In this document: positions 20,310 through 29,419 of the stretch, piece after piece | Position numbering within the stretch: position 1 is the first letter of the stretch | Layout of the letters: each line of letters opens with the position of its first letter | Source of the DNA: Meiothermus sp. | GTDB lineage: Bacteria > Deinococcota > Deinococci > Deinococcales > Thermaceae | NCBI GenBank assembly: GCA_026004095.1 | Contig: BPIL01000004.1 | Location: forward strand, 62,001-126,000 | Direction: 5' to 3' | Length of the DNA: 64,000 bases | The notes under the pieces: generated by a model | Database searches by the model: none | What the model saw: the letters and a program-made list of their open reading frames with translations, nothing else | What the model was told of the DNA's origin: nothing | Made by a program: the position numbers and the translations under genes

Positions 20310-21384
20310 TAGGAGTTACGCAGTTGCCTTCCTCCCCTCTACTCGGCTACCCTTTTCTGCAAAGCACACAGACTAAGAGGGATTAGCTGCTATGAACCCA
20401 CCAAAGTGCAACGACCTGGACTACATCCACTTCCTCATCGCTGCCCAGAGGGTCTTTACCTGCAGCGAAGCCGCCCGCTGCCAACCAGAGGCCCCAGCCC
20501 ACGATGCCTTCACCCGTCTGCTCCAGCGACAGCCTCCCGACACGGAGGCGCTGTGGCAGGAGGCCAGGGCCTTGGTGGAGCCCACCCGAGGGCTTTTGGT
20601 GCTGGATGATACCACCCTGGATAAACCCTACGCCCGGCGGATGGAGTTGGTGACCTACCACTGGAGCGGCAAGCACCAGCGGGTGGTCAAGGGGATCGCC
20701 CTCATGACCCTGCTGTGGACGGAGGGCCAGGCTCTCATCCCCTGTGACTTCCGGGTCTACGACAAGCCTTCGGGGGGCCCGAGCAAGAACGCGCACTTTC
20801 TGGAGATGCTGCGGGTGGCCAAGGGACGGGGCTTTGCCCCGGCGTACGTGCTGATGGATAGCTGGTACGCTTCGCTGGAGAACCTGAAGGGGATTGTTGG
20901 CCTGGGCTGGCGCTTCCTCACCCGGCTGAAGGGGAACCGCCTGGTGAACCCTGAGGGGGCGGGGCTGCGGCCGGTGAGCGAGGTAGAGATACCCCCGGCG
21001 GGACGGGTGGTGCACCTGAAGGGTTTTGGTTTGGTCAGGGTGTTCCGGACGGTTTCAAAAGACGGGGACGCGGAGTACTGGGCGACCAACGACCTGGGGA
21101 TGCGCGAGGAGCAACGGGGGGAGCTGGAGCGGGCGGGATGGGGTATAGAGGTCTACCACCGGGGCCTCAAGGGGTGTTGCGGGGTGGAGCGGGCCCAGGT
21201 GAGGAAGAAGGTTTCGGTCTTAGGCCACCTGCTGCTGGCCCTGCGGGCTTTCCTCAGGCTGGAGGCACACCGCTTGCGGACGGGGGTGAGCTGGTACGAG
21301 TCCAAGACAAGCATCATTCGCGAGGCGATACGAAGTTACCTGGCCAATCCCATCCACATCCTTCACCCAACTGCGTAACTCCTA
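20310..21384 (+). mobile_element. Insertion sequence, 1075 bp, IS4/IS701-type DDE transposase
   Basis: 17-bp perfect TIR TAGGAGTTACGCAGTTG / CAACTGCGTAACTCCTA; 6-bp flanking duplication TTTTGG at 20304-20309 and 21385-21390. Confidence 0.95.
20392..21378 (+). CDS. IS4-superfamily (IS701-like) transposase
   Basis: LLVLDDTTLDKPYA; YVLMDSWYAS; GWGIEVYHRGLKG with E-(6)-K signature. Confidence 0.9.
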   Translation: MNPPKCNDLDYIHFLIAAQRVFTCSEAARCQPEAPAHDAFTRLLQRQPPDTEALWQEARALVEPTRGLLVLDDTTLDKPYARRMELVTYHWSGKHQRVVKGIALMTLLWTEGQALIPCDFRVYDKPSGGPSKNAHFLEMLRVAKGRGFAPAYVLMDSWYASLENLKGIVGLGWRFLTRLKGNRLVNPEGAGLRPVSEVEIPPAGRVVHLKGFGLVRVFRTVSKDGDAEYWATNDLGMREEQRGELERAGWGIEVYHRGLKGCCGVERAQVRKKVSVLGHLLLALRAFLRLEAHRLRTGVSWYESKTSIIREAIRSYLANPIHILHPTA

Positions 21385-21407
21385 TTTTGGGTTAACCTGG
21401 GTGTGCT

Positions 21408-21905
21408 ATGGCTATACAAGTTGGCGACCGCCTGCCCGATGTAACCGTGTTCAACACCGCTGCTGAGCCCATCCCGTTAACAACCCTTGCCAAAGGAAGA
21501 CCCCTGGTACTGCTCTTCTTTCCTGCAGCCCACACCCGCGTGTGCGAAAAGGAGCTCTGCACGGTGCGCGATGGCCTGGCAGAGTACAACCAGCTCGGGG
21601 CTGAGGTCTACGGCCTAAGCGTGGATACGCCCTGGACCCTGGCCGCTTACGCACGGTCGCTGGGTCTGGCCTTCCCCTTGCTCTCCGATTACAACCGGGA
21701 GGCCACCCGGGCCTTTGGCCTCGAAATCAGCCTGCGGGGCCTGCCCGGCTTTGCCCAGCGGGCCGCCTATGTGGTGGATTCGTCCGGCCAGATTACCTGG
21801 GCCTGGGTGGCCGAGGTACCAGCCCAGGAACCCCCCTACCCAGAGGTGGCAGCGGCTGTCAGAGCTTTGGTTGAAAACGGGGCGTCCCGCAGAACCAGCC
21901 CCTAG
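21408..21905 (+). CDS. Peroxiredoxin/redoxin (AhpC/TSA family)
   Basis: VGDRLPDVTVFNTAAEPIPLTTLAKGRPLVLLFFPAAHTRVCEKELCTVRD. Confidence 0.88.
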   Translation: MAIQVGDRLPDVTVFNTAAEPIPLTTLAKGRPLVLLFFPAAHTRVCEKELCTVRDGLAEYNQLGAEVYGLSVDTPWTLAAYARSLGLAFPLLSDYNREATRAFGLEISLRGLPGFAQRAAYVVDSSGQITWAWVAEVPAQEPPYPEVAAAVRALVENGASRRTSP

Positions 21906-22147
21906 CCAGCGCGCTCCTTACTAGAAGGGTGAAGAAACCCCTCGAGGGGCCCCCCAGCCAGGTTTCGAGTAGTTAAGCGTCGAATTACACCAACCAGAAA
22001 TGGTTTTTGTGTAAGCAATCTACAAGTACATTAGGCATGGTGTAATATTTTGTGTGTATATGTAGCAATACGTGTATAAGTTTTCAAATTCAGATCAACA
22101 AAATCAACACCATTTACCCTATCCTGGTTTCCTGAGGAGGGAACCTC

Positions 22148-22342
22148 ATGGAGACCACCCTGATGCCAAGCGACAATAACCCGCCGGGGCCGTATCCAAG
22201 CTCGAGCCGCCTGGTTCGCCCCGCTTCCCTGATTCTCCGCCGCCCACCAGCCAAGGGCTCGGTTAAGGCCATCTGGGATGGCTTCCGTCTCAGCAAGGCC
22301 TGGGGTGAGGTGCTGGAAACCTACGACCTGCCCCAGGAGTAG
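22148..22342 (+). CDS. Hypothetical small protein (64 aa)
   Basis: METTLMPSDNNPPGPYPSSSRLVRPASLILRRPPAKGSVKAIWDGFRLSKAWGEVLETYDLPQE; GAGGAGG Shine-Dalgarno upstream of ATG; no family recognised. Confidence 0.5.
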   Translation: METTLMPSDNNPPGPYPSSSRLVRPASLILRRPPAKGSVKAIWDGFRLSKAWGEVLETYDLPQE

Positions 22343-22383
22343 GTACACACAGATGCGGCGCTGCGGCTGTTCAAAGCCCAGTC

Positions 22384-22950
22384 TTATCCGATACGCACCG
22401 GGGGCTCATGGCCAGGCTTCCACTTGATGGTGCAGCCGATCGCGTCGGCCTCGGCCATCGGGGGCTCCTGCCCCTGTGTCAAGGCGGCCAGCGCCATGTC
22501 CAGGGTATGCTCCCGCACCCCGGAGGGATCCTTGGGTGCATCGTTAACCCGGCCGTGGTAGCGCAGTTTGCGATCTTGGTCGAACACAAACACCTCGGGG
22601 GTGCGCAGGGCTTTGTAGGCTTTTGCGGTGGCCTGGGTCTCGTCGAGCAGGTAGGGGAAGTTGAGGCTGTGGGCTCTGGCAAAGGCCTGCATCCCCTCGG
22701 GGGAATCCTCGGGATAGCGTTCGTAGTCGTTGGCGTTGATGCCCACAAAAGTCACCTTACCCCGGTACTTATCGGCCAGGGCTACGATTTCCCGGATGGA
22801 ACCCTTGACGTAAGGGCAGTGGTTGCAGATAAAAATGACCGCCAAAAACGGCTCACTGAAGGCTGAGAGCCGCACAGTCTGCCCCGAAAGATCGGGCAGC
22901 TCCGCATCAATCAGACGGGTGCCCAGGGGTAGTTGATCGTACTGCAGCAT
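22384..22950 (-). CDS. Thioredoxin/redoxin family protein
   Basis: [48 protein letters not shown]. Confidence 0.88.
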   Translation of the reverse strand: MLQYDQLPLGTRLIDAELPDLSGQTVRLSAFSEPFLAVIFICNHCPYVKGSIREIVALADKYRGKVTFVGINANDYERYPEDSPEGMQAFARAHSLNFPYLLDETQATAKAYKALRTPEVFVFDQDRKLRYHGRVNDAPKDPSGVREHTLDMALAALTQGQEPPMAEADAIGCTIKWKPGHEPPVRIG

Positions 22951-22993
22951 GGCTTAATGCTAGCAGACTTCCCGGCCAGGCAATAAAGCGCAC

Positions 22994-23965
22994 CTACCAA
23001 GGCATCCGCACCGCATGGGGATACCACTGCAGCGCGTCGGGGGAGGGCACAAACGCCCCCAACAGTTGCGCCTGTCCGGTGAGTTCAAGCCCCTCCCCCG
23101 CCCCAACCAGCAAGGTATCGCCCCACGAGAGCGGGCCCTCCAGCCACTCAGCCTCCCCGGCCACCAGGGTAAGGAGCAAGAAGCTATCGGCAGGTGCCTG
23201 TACAACCTGCCGTCCACAAAGCTGGTAGCGCTCGAGCACAAAAGCTTCACCCGCCAGCAGGATTTCCTTCTGGTGTGCCGGCAGCGGGGTGGGGCGTGGC
23301 AGCGGGGTGGGCTCGAGCCGGGCCACATCCAGCCCTTTGTCCAGATGCAGTTCGCGGGGGCGTCCGTAGTCATAGAGGCGGTAGGTCAGATCGGATCGCT
23401 GCTGCACCTCATAGAGCAGCAACCCCGGCCCCAGGGCATGAATGGTTCCCGCGGGCACCGGGATTACCTGCCCCGGTAGCACCCACTCGCGCTGCAGCCA
23501 GTCCCAGAGGGTGCCATCCTGGGCTGCCCGGGCCAGACTTTCGCGCTCCATGGGGGCACGCAGCCCATAGACGATCTCGCCCTCGCCCTCGAGGATGTAC
23601 CAGGCCTCGGTTTTGCCGTGAAAACCGGTGGCTGCTTCTACCGTGTGCGCATACGCATCGTCGGGGTGCACCTGCACCGAAAGCCACCCGGCGGTGTCGA
23701 GCAGCTTAATCAGCAGGGGCAGCTCGAGGCCATAACGACTACAGGCAGCCCGGCCGATAAAACCCGACCCAAGTTCGGGCAGCGCTTCCGCCAAAGTCCG
23801 ACCAGCCAGCGGCCCCGAACGAATCCGATTCTGGTCGTAAGCCAGCCAGAGTTCGCCGATGGGTTCTTGGGCCTCCAGGCCCAGGCGCTTCGCAAGGCGC
23901 GAACCACCCCAGACCCGCTGCACCGGGCGGGCCTCGAGGTTCATCACCGAGGGGATCGGTCTCAT
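22994..23965 (-). CDS. manA: Class I mannose-6-phosphate isomerase
   Basis: RVWGGSRLAKRLG; PLLIKLLDTAGWLSVQVHPDDAYA; GKTEAWYILEGEGEIVYGL; IPAGTIHALG-like segment. Confidence 0.9.
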   Translation of the reverse strand: MRPIPSVMNLEARPVQRVWGGSRLAKRLGLEAQEPIGELWLAYDQNRIRSGPLAGRTLAEALPELGSGFIGRAACSRYGLELPLLIKLLDTAGWLSVQVHPDDAYAHTVEAATGFHGKTEAWYILEGEGEIVYGLRAPMERESLARAAQDGTLWDWLQREWVLPGQVIPVPAGTIHALGPGLLLYEVQQRSDLTYRLYDYGRPRELHLDKGLDVARLEPTPLPRPTPLPAHQKEILLAGEAFVLERYQLCGRQVVQAPADSFLLLTLVAGEAEWLEGPLSWGDTLLVGAGEGLELTGQAQLLGAFVPSPDALQWYPHAVRMPW

Positions 23966-24189
23966 GGGCTCGATATTAACCCACAGCCCAGACCGTGCAA
24001 CCAGCCATCCGATTTGACAAACTCGAGCCAGCGCTGCTTAGACTATACCCAGTTGGGGTGTTGGCTTTAGTCTAGAACTGCTTGTGGGACTGTTCGAAGC
24101 CCAACCACCGGGTTGTAAAACAGCCTGAGGCTCCGGTGGAGTGCCAGCCATGCGGCAACGGCCATGCACAGCCATAGGGATTTTCCACC

Positions 24190-24816
24190 ATGCGTATATT
24201 AGCGCTCTCCGACCAGATTCATCCGTTTATTTATCAGGAGCGCTTCCCGCACAACCTGCCAGCTTTCGATCTGGTGTTGCTGGCCGGGGACTTACCCGGC
24301 AGTTATATCGAGTTTGTGGCAACCAAGGTGCGGGTGCCGGTGGTGTACGTGCACGGCAATCATAAAGAGGAGTACATCCAGGATTACCTCGGCAACCTCA
24401 CCCCTCCAGGCGGGGCCATCAAAGCCCACGGGCGCATTGTGGATGTGGCCGGGGTGCGGATTGCGGGCTGGGGGGGGTGTCCCCGCTACAACGACCGCGA
24501 TATAGGGCAGTACAACGAAATAGACGCGCAGGCCCGGTTCCTGGCCTGGTATCCGCGGCTCATGCACCGCCGCTGGCGCACCGGCCACGGCGTCGATATC
24601 CTGCTCAGCCATGCCCCCCCACCTGGGGCCCACGCGGGTTCCGACTTTGCTCACCGCGGCAGCACGGCGCTGGGCCTGTTCCACCGCCTGTACCGCCCGA
24701 AGATTCACGTTCACGGCCACATCCACCTCTACGAGGCCCAGCCCCAGCGCGAGTACACCAGCCCGGAAGGGGTACGGGTCATCAACGCCTTTGAGTACAC
24801 TCTGATCGAGCTATGA
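24190..24816 (+). CDS. Metallophosphoesterase
   Basis: MRILALSD; VVYVHGNHKEEY; DILLSHAPP; KIHVHGHIHLYEAQ. Confidence 0.9.
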   Translation: MRILALSDQIHPFIYQERFPHNLPAFDLVLLAGDLPGSYIEFVATKVRVPVVYVHGNHKEEYIQDYLGNLTPPGGAIKAHGRIVDVAGVRIAGWGGCPRYNDRDIGQYNEIDAQARFLAWYPRLMHRRWRTGHGVDILLSHAPPPGAHAGSDFAHRGSTALGLFHRLYRPKIHVHGHIHLYEAQPQREYTSPEGVRVINAFEYTLIEL

Positions 24817-25616
24817 AGATTGCCGGGAGCCTGTGTGTAATCAGCGGAGCCAGCAGCGGAATCGGTAAGGCCACAGCCCTCGAGCTGGCCGCACGGGGGG
24901 CCCGGGTGGTGCTGGTGGCCCGCCGGGCCCAGGTTCTGGCCGAGGTTGCCGAGCAAATCCAGGCCCAGGGTGGGCAGGCCTGGGCCTTTGCTGCCGACCT
25001 GAGCCGGCCACAGGAGGCTGCCCGCCTGGGGGGGTGGGTGCTGGGGCAGGTGGGCCCACCGGATGTGCTGGTGCACAGCGCCGGGGCCGGGGAGTGGCGC
25101 TTTTTAGACGAGACCCCCCTGGAAGACTTTCAGCGCTTGATGGACACCCCCTATTTCAGCGCCGCCTACCTCACCCGGGTTTTTCTACCCGCCATGCTGG
25201 AACGCAACCGGGGCTTTATTCTTTCGGTGTGTTCGCCCGCCAGCCGCCTGGTCTGGCCCGGCGCAACCGGCTATGTGGCGGCCCGCTGGGCCCTGAACGG
25301 CCTGACCGAAGCCCTACGGGCCGACCTGTACCACAGCAAGCTCCGGGTATGCGCCTTCTTCCCCGGAAAAATCAGCGATAGCGAGTATTTTCTTCGCCAC
25401 AGCGACACCGAGGCGCGCATTCCCAGGATAGGACGGTTTATCCCGTCGATCACCGCCCGTCAAGCCGCCCTGGGCATTGTGCGGGCCATCGAGCGCGAGG
25501 CCCGGGTGATGTTTGTACCCTGGCAGCTATACGCCTTCGACCGGCTGGCGCGCTGGTTCCCGCGTATCGCCGAGCACCTGGCCTGGAGCAGCGGCGCCCG
25601 CCGGGCAAGGCTCTGA
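24813..25616 (+). CDS. SDR family NAD(P)-dependent oxidoreductase
   Basis: CVISGASSGIGKATALELAARGA; ATGYVAARWALNGLTEAL; ATGA overlap with upstream gene. Confidence 0.88.
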   Translation: MKIAGSLCVISGASSGIGKATALELAARGARVVLVARRAQVLAEVAEQIQAQGGQAWAFAADLSRPQEAARLGGWVLGQVGPPDVLVHSAGAGEWRFLDETPLEDFQRLMDTPYFSAAYLTRVFLPAMLERNRGFILSVCSPASRLVWPGATGYVAARWALNGLTEALRADLYHSKLRVCAFFPGKISDSEYFLRHSDTEARIPRIGRFIPSITARQAALGIVRAIEREARVMFVPWQLYAFDRLARWFPRIAEHLAWSSGARRARL

Positions 25617-25658
25617 GACCCTTGACCCCGCTAGCAGGGCTCCCGAGAATGGGCGCAT

Positions 25659-26219
25659 ATGGCTATCTACATGGTGTACGAAGATGCCCTGGCCCTCATG
25701 AAGCGGTTTACCCCCTCGGAGAGCCTGCAAAAGCACATGATGGCCGTCGAGACCGCCATGCGGGCCTATGCCAGAAAATATGGGCAGCCCGAAGAAAAAT
25801 GGGCCATTACCGGCATTCTCCACGACTTTGACTACGAGCGCTTCCCCGAGGAGCACCCCTACAAAGGGGTGGAGATGCTGCGCGAGATGGGCTACCCCGA
25901 GGACGTGCTCGAGGCCATTCTGGGTCACGTGGACAGCCCCCAGCACCCCCGCACCACCCTGATGTCCAAGGCGCTGTTTGCTGTGGACGAGCTGGTGGGT
26001 CTGATTACGGCAGCGGTGTATGTGCGGCCCGACAAACGCATTCAGAGCCTCGAGCTGCCCAGCCTCAAAAAGAAATTCAAAGACAAAGCCTTTGCCGCCA
26101 AAGTGGATCGGGAGGGCATCGTGCGCGGGGCACAGGAGCTGGGGGTCGACCTCGACGAGCACATGGCCTTTGTGCTCGAGGCCATGAAAGCCGATGCCGC
26201 ACGGCTGGGACTGGGCTGA
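25659..26219 (+). CDS. HD domain-containing protein
   Basis: LQKHMMAVETAMRAYA...EKWAITGILHDFDYERFPEEHP. Confidence 0.88.
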   Translation: MAIYMVYEDALALMKRFTPSESLQKHMMAVETAMRAYARKYGQPEEKWAITGILHDFDYERFPEEHPYKGVEMLREMGYPEDVLEAILGHVDSPQHPRTTLMSKALFAVDELVGLITAAVYVRPDKRIQSLELPSLKKKFKDKAFAAKVDREGIVRGAQELGVDLDEHMAFVLEAMKADAARLGLG

Positions 26220-26259
26220 CCCCGCCTACAACCAACCCGGCTCGAGGTAGGCTGATGGC

Positions 26260-28158
26260 GTGAACCCCCTGCGCCCCACCCTGGTGGCACTGGTTTTCCT
26301 GGCGCTGGCCTGGGGAAAAAGCTACCGCCTCGAGCGGGTCGAACAGGATGTGTATCTCCTGCCCAATGGGCTGGTGCGGGTGGTGGACGTGCGCACCTGG
26401 CGCTTTGAGGGTGCCTTTCGCGAGGTCTTCCTGGAGATCGACCCCCGCCCGGGCGGCGTCGTGCGCTTTGAAGAGGCCCAGGCGCTGGATAGCGGCCCCC
26501 CCATTCGGTACGAAGTACAGGGCAATCGCATCAGCCTGACCGCAGGCCCCCCCGACCGGTCGGGCAACCTACCGGTGCTGGCCGAAAACCAGCGCCGCAC
26601 CTTCCAAATCAGCTATACCCTCAGCAACGAGATCACCGCGGCCCCGGATGCGGCCCTCTTCGACCGGCAGGTGCTGGAGCCCGAACACGCCGCTGTGGAC
26701 ACGTATCTACTGCGGCTGCATGCCCCCAGGCCCGTGCCGGGGCTGTTCCGGGTGTTTATCTTTACCGGAAGGGGGCGCATAGGAACGCTCGAGTTCGACC
26801 CAGCCCGGCAGGTGGCCACCGTGCGGCTGGCCCCGGTCAGCCAGAACGAGTTTGTGCGGGCCCGGGTCATCCTCGAGGCTGGGGCCTTTAACTTTCGCAC
26901 CCTGAACGCGCCCCGGCTCGAGCAATGGCTGCAGGAAACCGAGGAAGAGACCCGGGGATTTCGCGAACGCTCCCGACAGCTAATCGACGGCCAGCCGGCG
27001 CCCGCCTGGGCCTGGGCCCTGGCCATCGGGCCGCTGGTGCTGCCGGTCGTACTCTTTGGCCTATTTCTGCGGGCTTACGCGCGCTTTGGCCGCGAACCCC
27101 AGACCGAGGAGGTAGGCCGTTACTACCGGGAACCCCCCGAAGCAATTCCGCCCGGCCTGGTGCCCTACGTGATAACCCAGATCGACCCCGGCCAGAGCAT
27201 GCTGGGCCGGATGATCGCCGCCACCCTGCTGGACTGGGCCCGGCGGGGCTCGGTCGAACTCATCCAACACCAGAATCCAGGCCTGTTCGGCTGGTCTGGG
27301 GGCAGCGAAACCCACTTCCGGCTGGTCTCCCCACCGGAGCACGCCAACCCCCTGGAAAGCGAGCTCTGGCACCTGCTCAGAAGTGCTGCCGGCCCGGACG
27401 GCTTGCTTAAGCCCAGCGAGCTCAAGCAATTTTTCCGGCAGCGCCCCAGCCTCCTGGCTGGCCTGAGCCGCCGCCCCAGGGCTGTTTACGAGGCCACCTA
27501 CGGCCCACTGCTCGATCCCAGGAGCAGCAAGGTCGCGGCTCGATGGGGGGGCTGGCTGGTGGGGCTGGGCTTTTTACTCTTCTTCCTCGCCCTTACCGCC
27601 GGGCCTCGCCTGCTGGAAGCCTGGAACGGGGCCTTGTGGGTGGGGGTGCTGATGCTGAGCAGCGTGCTGGGGGGGCTGGGCCTCCTGGCGCTGGGCTTTC
27701 TGGCCTTTGGATCTCTGGCCCGCTGGATGCCAGACAAGCTGCTGAACGCCAAACGCTGGCAGGCCTACCGCAACTTCCTCGCCGACTTCTCCCAGATGGA
27801 AAGAGCCCCCGCCGAGCACTTCAAGATGTGGGACTATCACTTCGTGTATGCCGCAGCTTTGGGCGTGGCCGAGCGCTACCTGCGCAACCTGCGTCAGGTG
27901 GCCCAGCAGCGGCCCGAGACGGTAGCCCTGCCGCGCTGGATTCGAGGGTCGAACCTGGGTCAGGCAAGCACGGCGATGGCCTCGAGCGAGGTGCTACAGC
28001 AGATCAGCCGGATGACGGGGGGCCTCGAGCAGATCGCCCGCAACCTGGAGAGCCTCGAGCGGGCCCTCAGGCCCTCCTCGAGCGGCTCCGGTGGAGGCTT
28101 TGGGGGTGGCTCGAGGGGAGGTTCTTCTGGTGGTGGCGGCTCGAGCGGGGCTCGATAA
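26260..28158 (+). CDS. DUF2207 domain-containing membrane protein
   Basis: Extracytoplasmic N-terminus, TM segments, C-terminal SGSGGGFGGGSRGGSSGGGGSSGAR tail; adjacent lemA-like gene. Confidence 0.85.
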   Translation: MNPLRPTLVALVFLALAWGKSYRLERVEQDVYLLPNGLVRVVDVRTWRFEGAFREVFLEIDPRPGGVVRFEEAQALDSGPPIRYEVQGNRISLTAGPPDRSGNLPVLAENQRRTFQISYTLSNEITAAPDAALFDRQVLEPEHAAVDTYLLRLHAPRPVPGLFRVFIFTGRGRIGTLEFDPARQVATVRLAPVSQNEFVRARVILEAGAFNFRTLNAPRLEQWLQETEEETRGFRERSRQLIDGQPAPAWAWALAIGPLVLPVVLFGLFLRAYARFGREPQTEEVGRYYREPPEAIPPGLVPYVITQIDPGQSMLGRMIAATLLDWARRGSVELIQHQNPGLFGWSGGSETHFRLVSPPEHANPLESELWHLLRSAAGPDGLLKPSELKQFFRQRPSLLAGLSRRPRAVYEATYGPLLDPRSSKVAARWGGWLVGLGFLLFFLALTAGPRLLEAWNGALWVGVLMLSSVLGGLGLLALGFLAFGSLARWMPDKLLNAKRWQAYRNFLADFSQMERAPAEHFKMWDYHFVYAAALGVAERYLRNLRQVAQQRPETVALPRWIRGSNLGQASTAMASSEVLQQISRMTGGLEQIARNLESLERALRPSSSGSGGGFGGGSRGGSSGGGGSSGAR

Positions 28159-28181
28159 TGGAGCCCAGGGAGGGATAAGGT

Positions 28182-28724
28182 ATGGAAATCCTGTTGATCC
28201 TGGTTCTGCTGGTGGTGGCTTTATTCGTTCTGTACTACAACCGCATCATCACCCTGGAAAATCGGGTGAACAACGCACTCTCGCAGGTAGACGTGCAGCT
28301 CAAGCGGCGCAACGACCTGATTCCCAACCTGGTCAACACCGTCAAGGGCTATGCCGCCCACGAGACCGGGGTCTTCGACCGGGTCACCCAGGCCCGCGAG
28401 CGGATGCTATCGGCAGGCAGCATCGAGGAAAAATCGGCGGCCTCCAACCAGCTCACCCAGGCCCTGCGCAGCGTTTTTGCCATTGCCGAAGCCTACCCCG
28501 CGCTCAAGGCCGACGCCAATTTCCGGGCGTTACAGGAGCAGCTCGAGGAGACCGAAAACAAGATCGCCTACGCCCGCCAGTTCTTCAACGACACCGTGCT
28601 GGACTTCAATAACACCGTCAGCACCATTCCCGGCGTATTCGTCGCCCAGCTCATGGGCAAGAAACCCAAGCCCTTCTTCGAGACCGACGAGGCCGCCCGG
28701 CAGGTGCCCAGTGTGAATTTTTGA
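28182..28724 (+). CDS. LemA family protein
   Basis: YYNRIITLENRVNNALSQVDVQLKRRNDLIPNLVNTVKGYAAHE...FFNDTVLDFNNTVSTIPG. Confidence 0.93.
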   Translation: MEILLILVLLVVALFVLYYNRIITLENRVNNALSQVDVQLKRRNDLIPNLVNTVKGYAAHETGVFDRVTQARERMLSAGSIEEKSAASNQLTQALRSVFAIAEAYPALKADANFRALQEQLEETENKIAYARQFFNDTVLDFNNTVSTIPGVFVAQLMGKKPKPFFETDEAARQVPSVNF

Positions 28725-28753
28725 GGAATAACCCCTCCACCGGGGCGATACCC

Positions 28754-28769
28754 GCTATACTGTTATAGC
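28754..28769 (+). promoter_or_regulatory. Putative operator/-10 region of the DUF433-DUF5615 module
   Basis: Inverted repeat GCTATA-CTGT-TATAGC overlapping TATACT. Confidence 0.45.
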
Positions 28770-28814
28770 AGCCTATAAAGAGCCATCGATTTCTCCATCC
28801 GAGGGAGGTATCTC

Positions 28815-29069
28815 ATGAAGCTGGGCCCACAGGTTCGAAGCGAACTCCTCTCCCGCATCAGCGCCAACCCCGATGTTCTGCGCGGCAGGCCCCGCCTCAA
28901 GGGAACCCGCATTGCGGTACACATGGTGCTGGAAGCCCTGGCCGCACAGATGTCCATCGAAGAGGTGTTGTTGCAGTGGCCGGAACTCACCCGCCAGGAT
29001 ATCCAGGCGGCCTTGCTGTACGGGGCCCGCTCGACCAACTACGAGTGGATCGCCCTGCACGAAGAGTAA
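28815..29069 (+). CDS. DUF433 domain-containing protein (antitoxin-like)
   Basis: NPDVLRGRPRLKGTRIAVHMVLEALAAQMSIEEVLLQWPELTRQDIQAALLYGA. Confidence 0.88.
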   Translation: MKLGPQVRSELLSRISANPDVLRGRPRLKGTRIAVHMVLEALAAQMSIEEVLLQWPELTRQDIQAALLYGARSTNYEWIALHEE

Positions 29070-29419
29070 TGCGGATTCTGCTCGACGAAAACATCCCCCA
29101 GCGGGTCTTGTGGTGGCTGATTGGCGAGGGCCACGAGGTGGTCACGGCCCGGGAGGTGGGCCTTACAGGCCGCTCCGATCCGGTGTTGTACGCCTACGCC
29201 GAACGCCACAATTACGTACTGATCACGCTCGACCTGGACTTTTCCGACCCCGTGCGCTTTCCCCTGAGCTTTCCGCGCATCGTGCTGCGCCCCGGGGTCA
29301 TCGACCCCGAACTGATGCGCGAAATCCTGCGCGATGTGTTTCGCCTGGGCTTTCCGCTCTGGGGCGAACTCTACGTGGTGCAGCCGGAGGGCATCGCCCG
29401 GTATAGTGAGGAACTGTGA
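29069..29419 (+). CDS. DUF5615 family PIN-like protein (putative toxin)
   Basis: MRILLDENIPQRVLWWLIGEGHEVVTAREVG...YVLITLDLDFSD; overlaps DUF433 stop (TAATG). Confidence 0.88.
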   Translation: MRILLDENIPQRVLWWLIGEGHEVVTAREVGLTGRSDPVLYAYAERHNYVLITLDLDFSDPVRFPLSFPRIVLRPGVIDPELMREILRDVFRLGFPLWGELYVVQPEGIARYSEEL

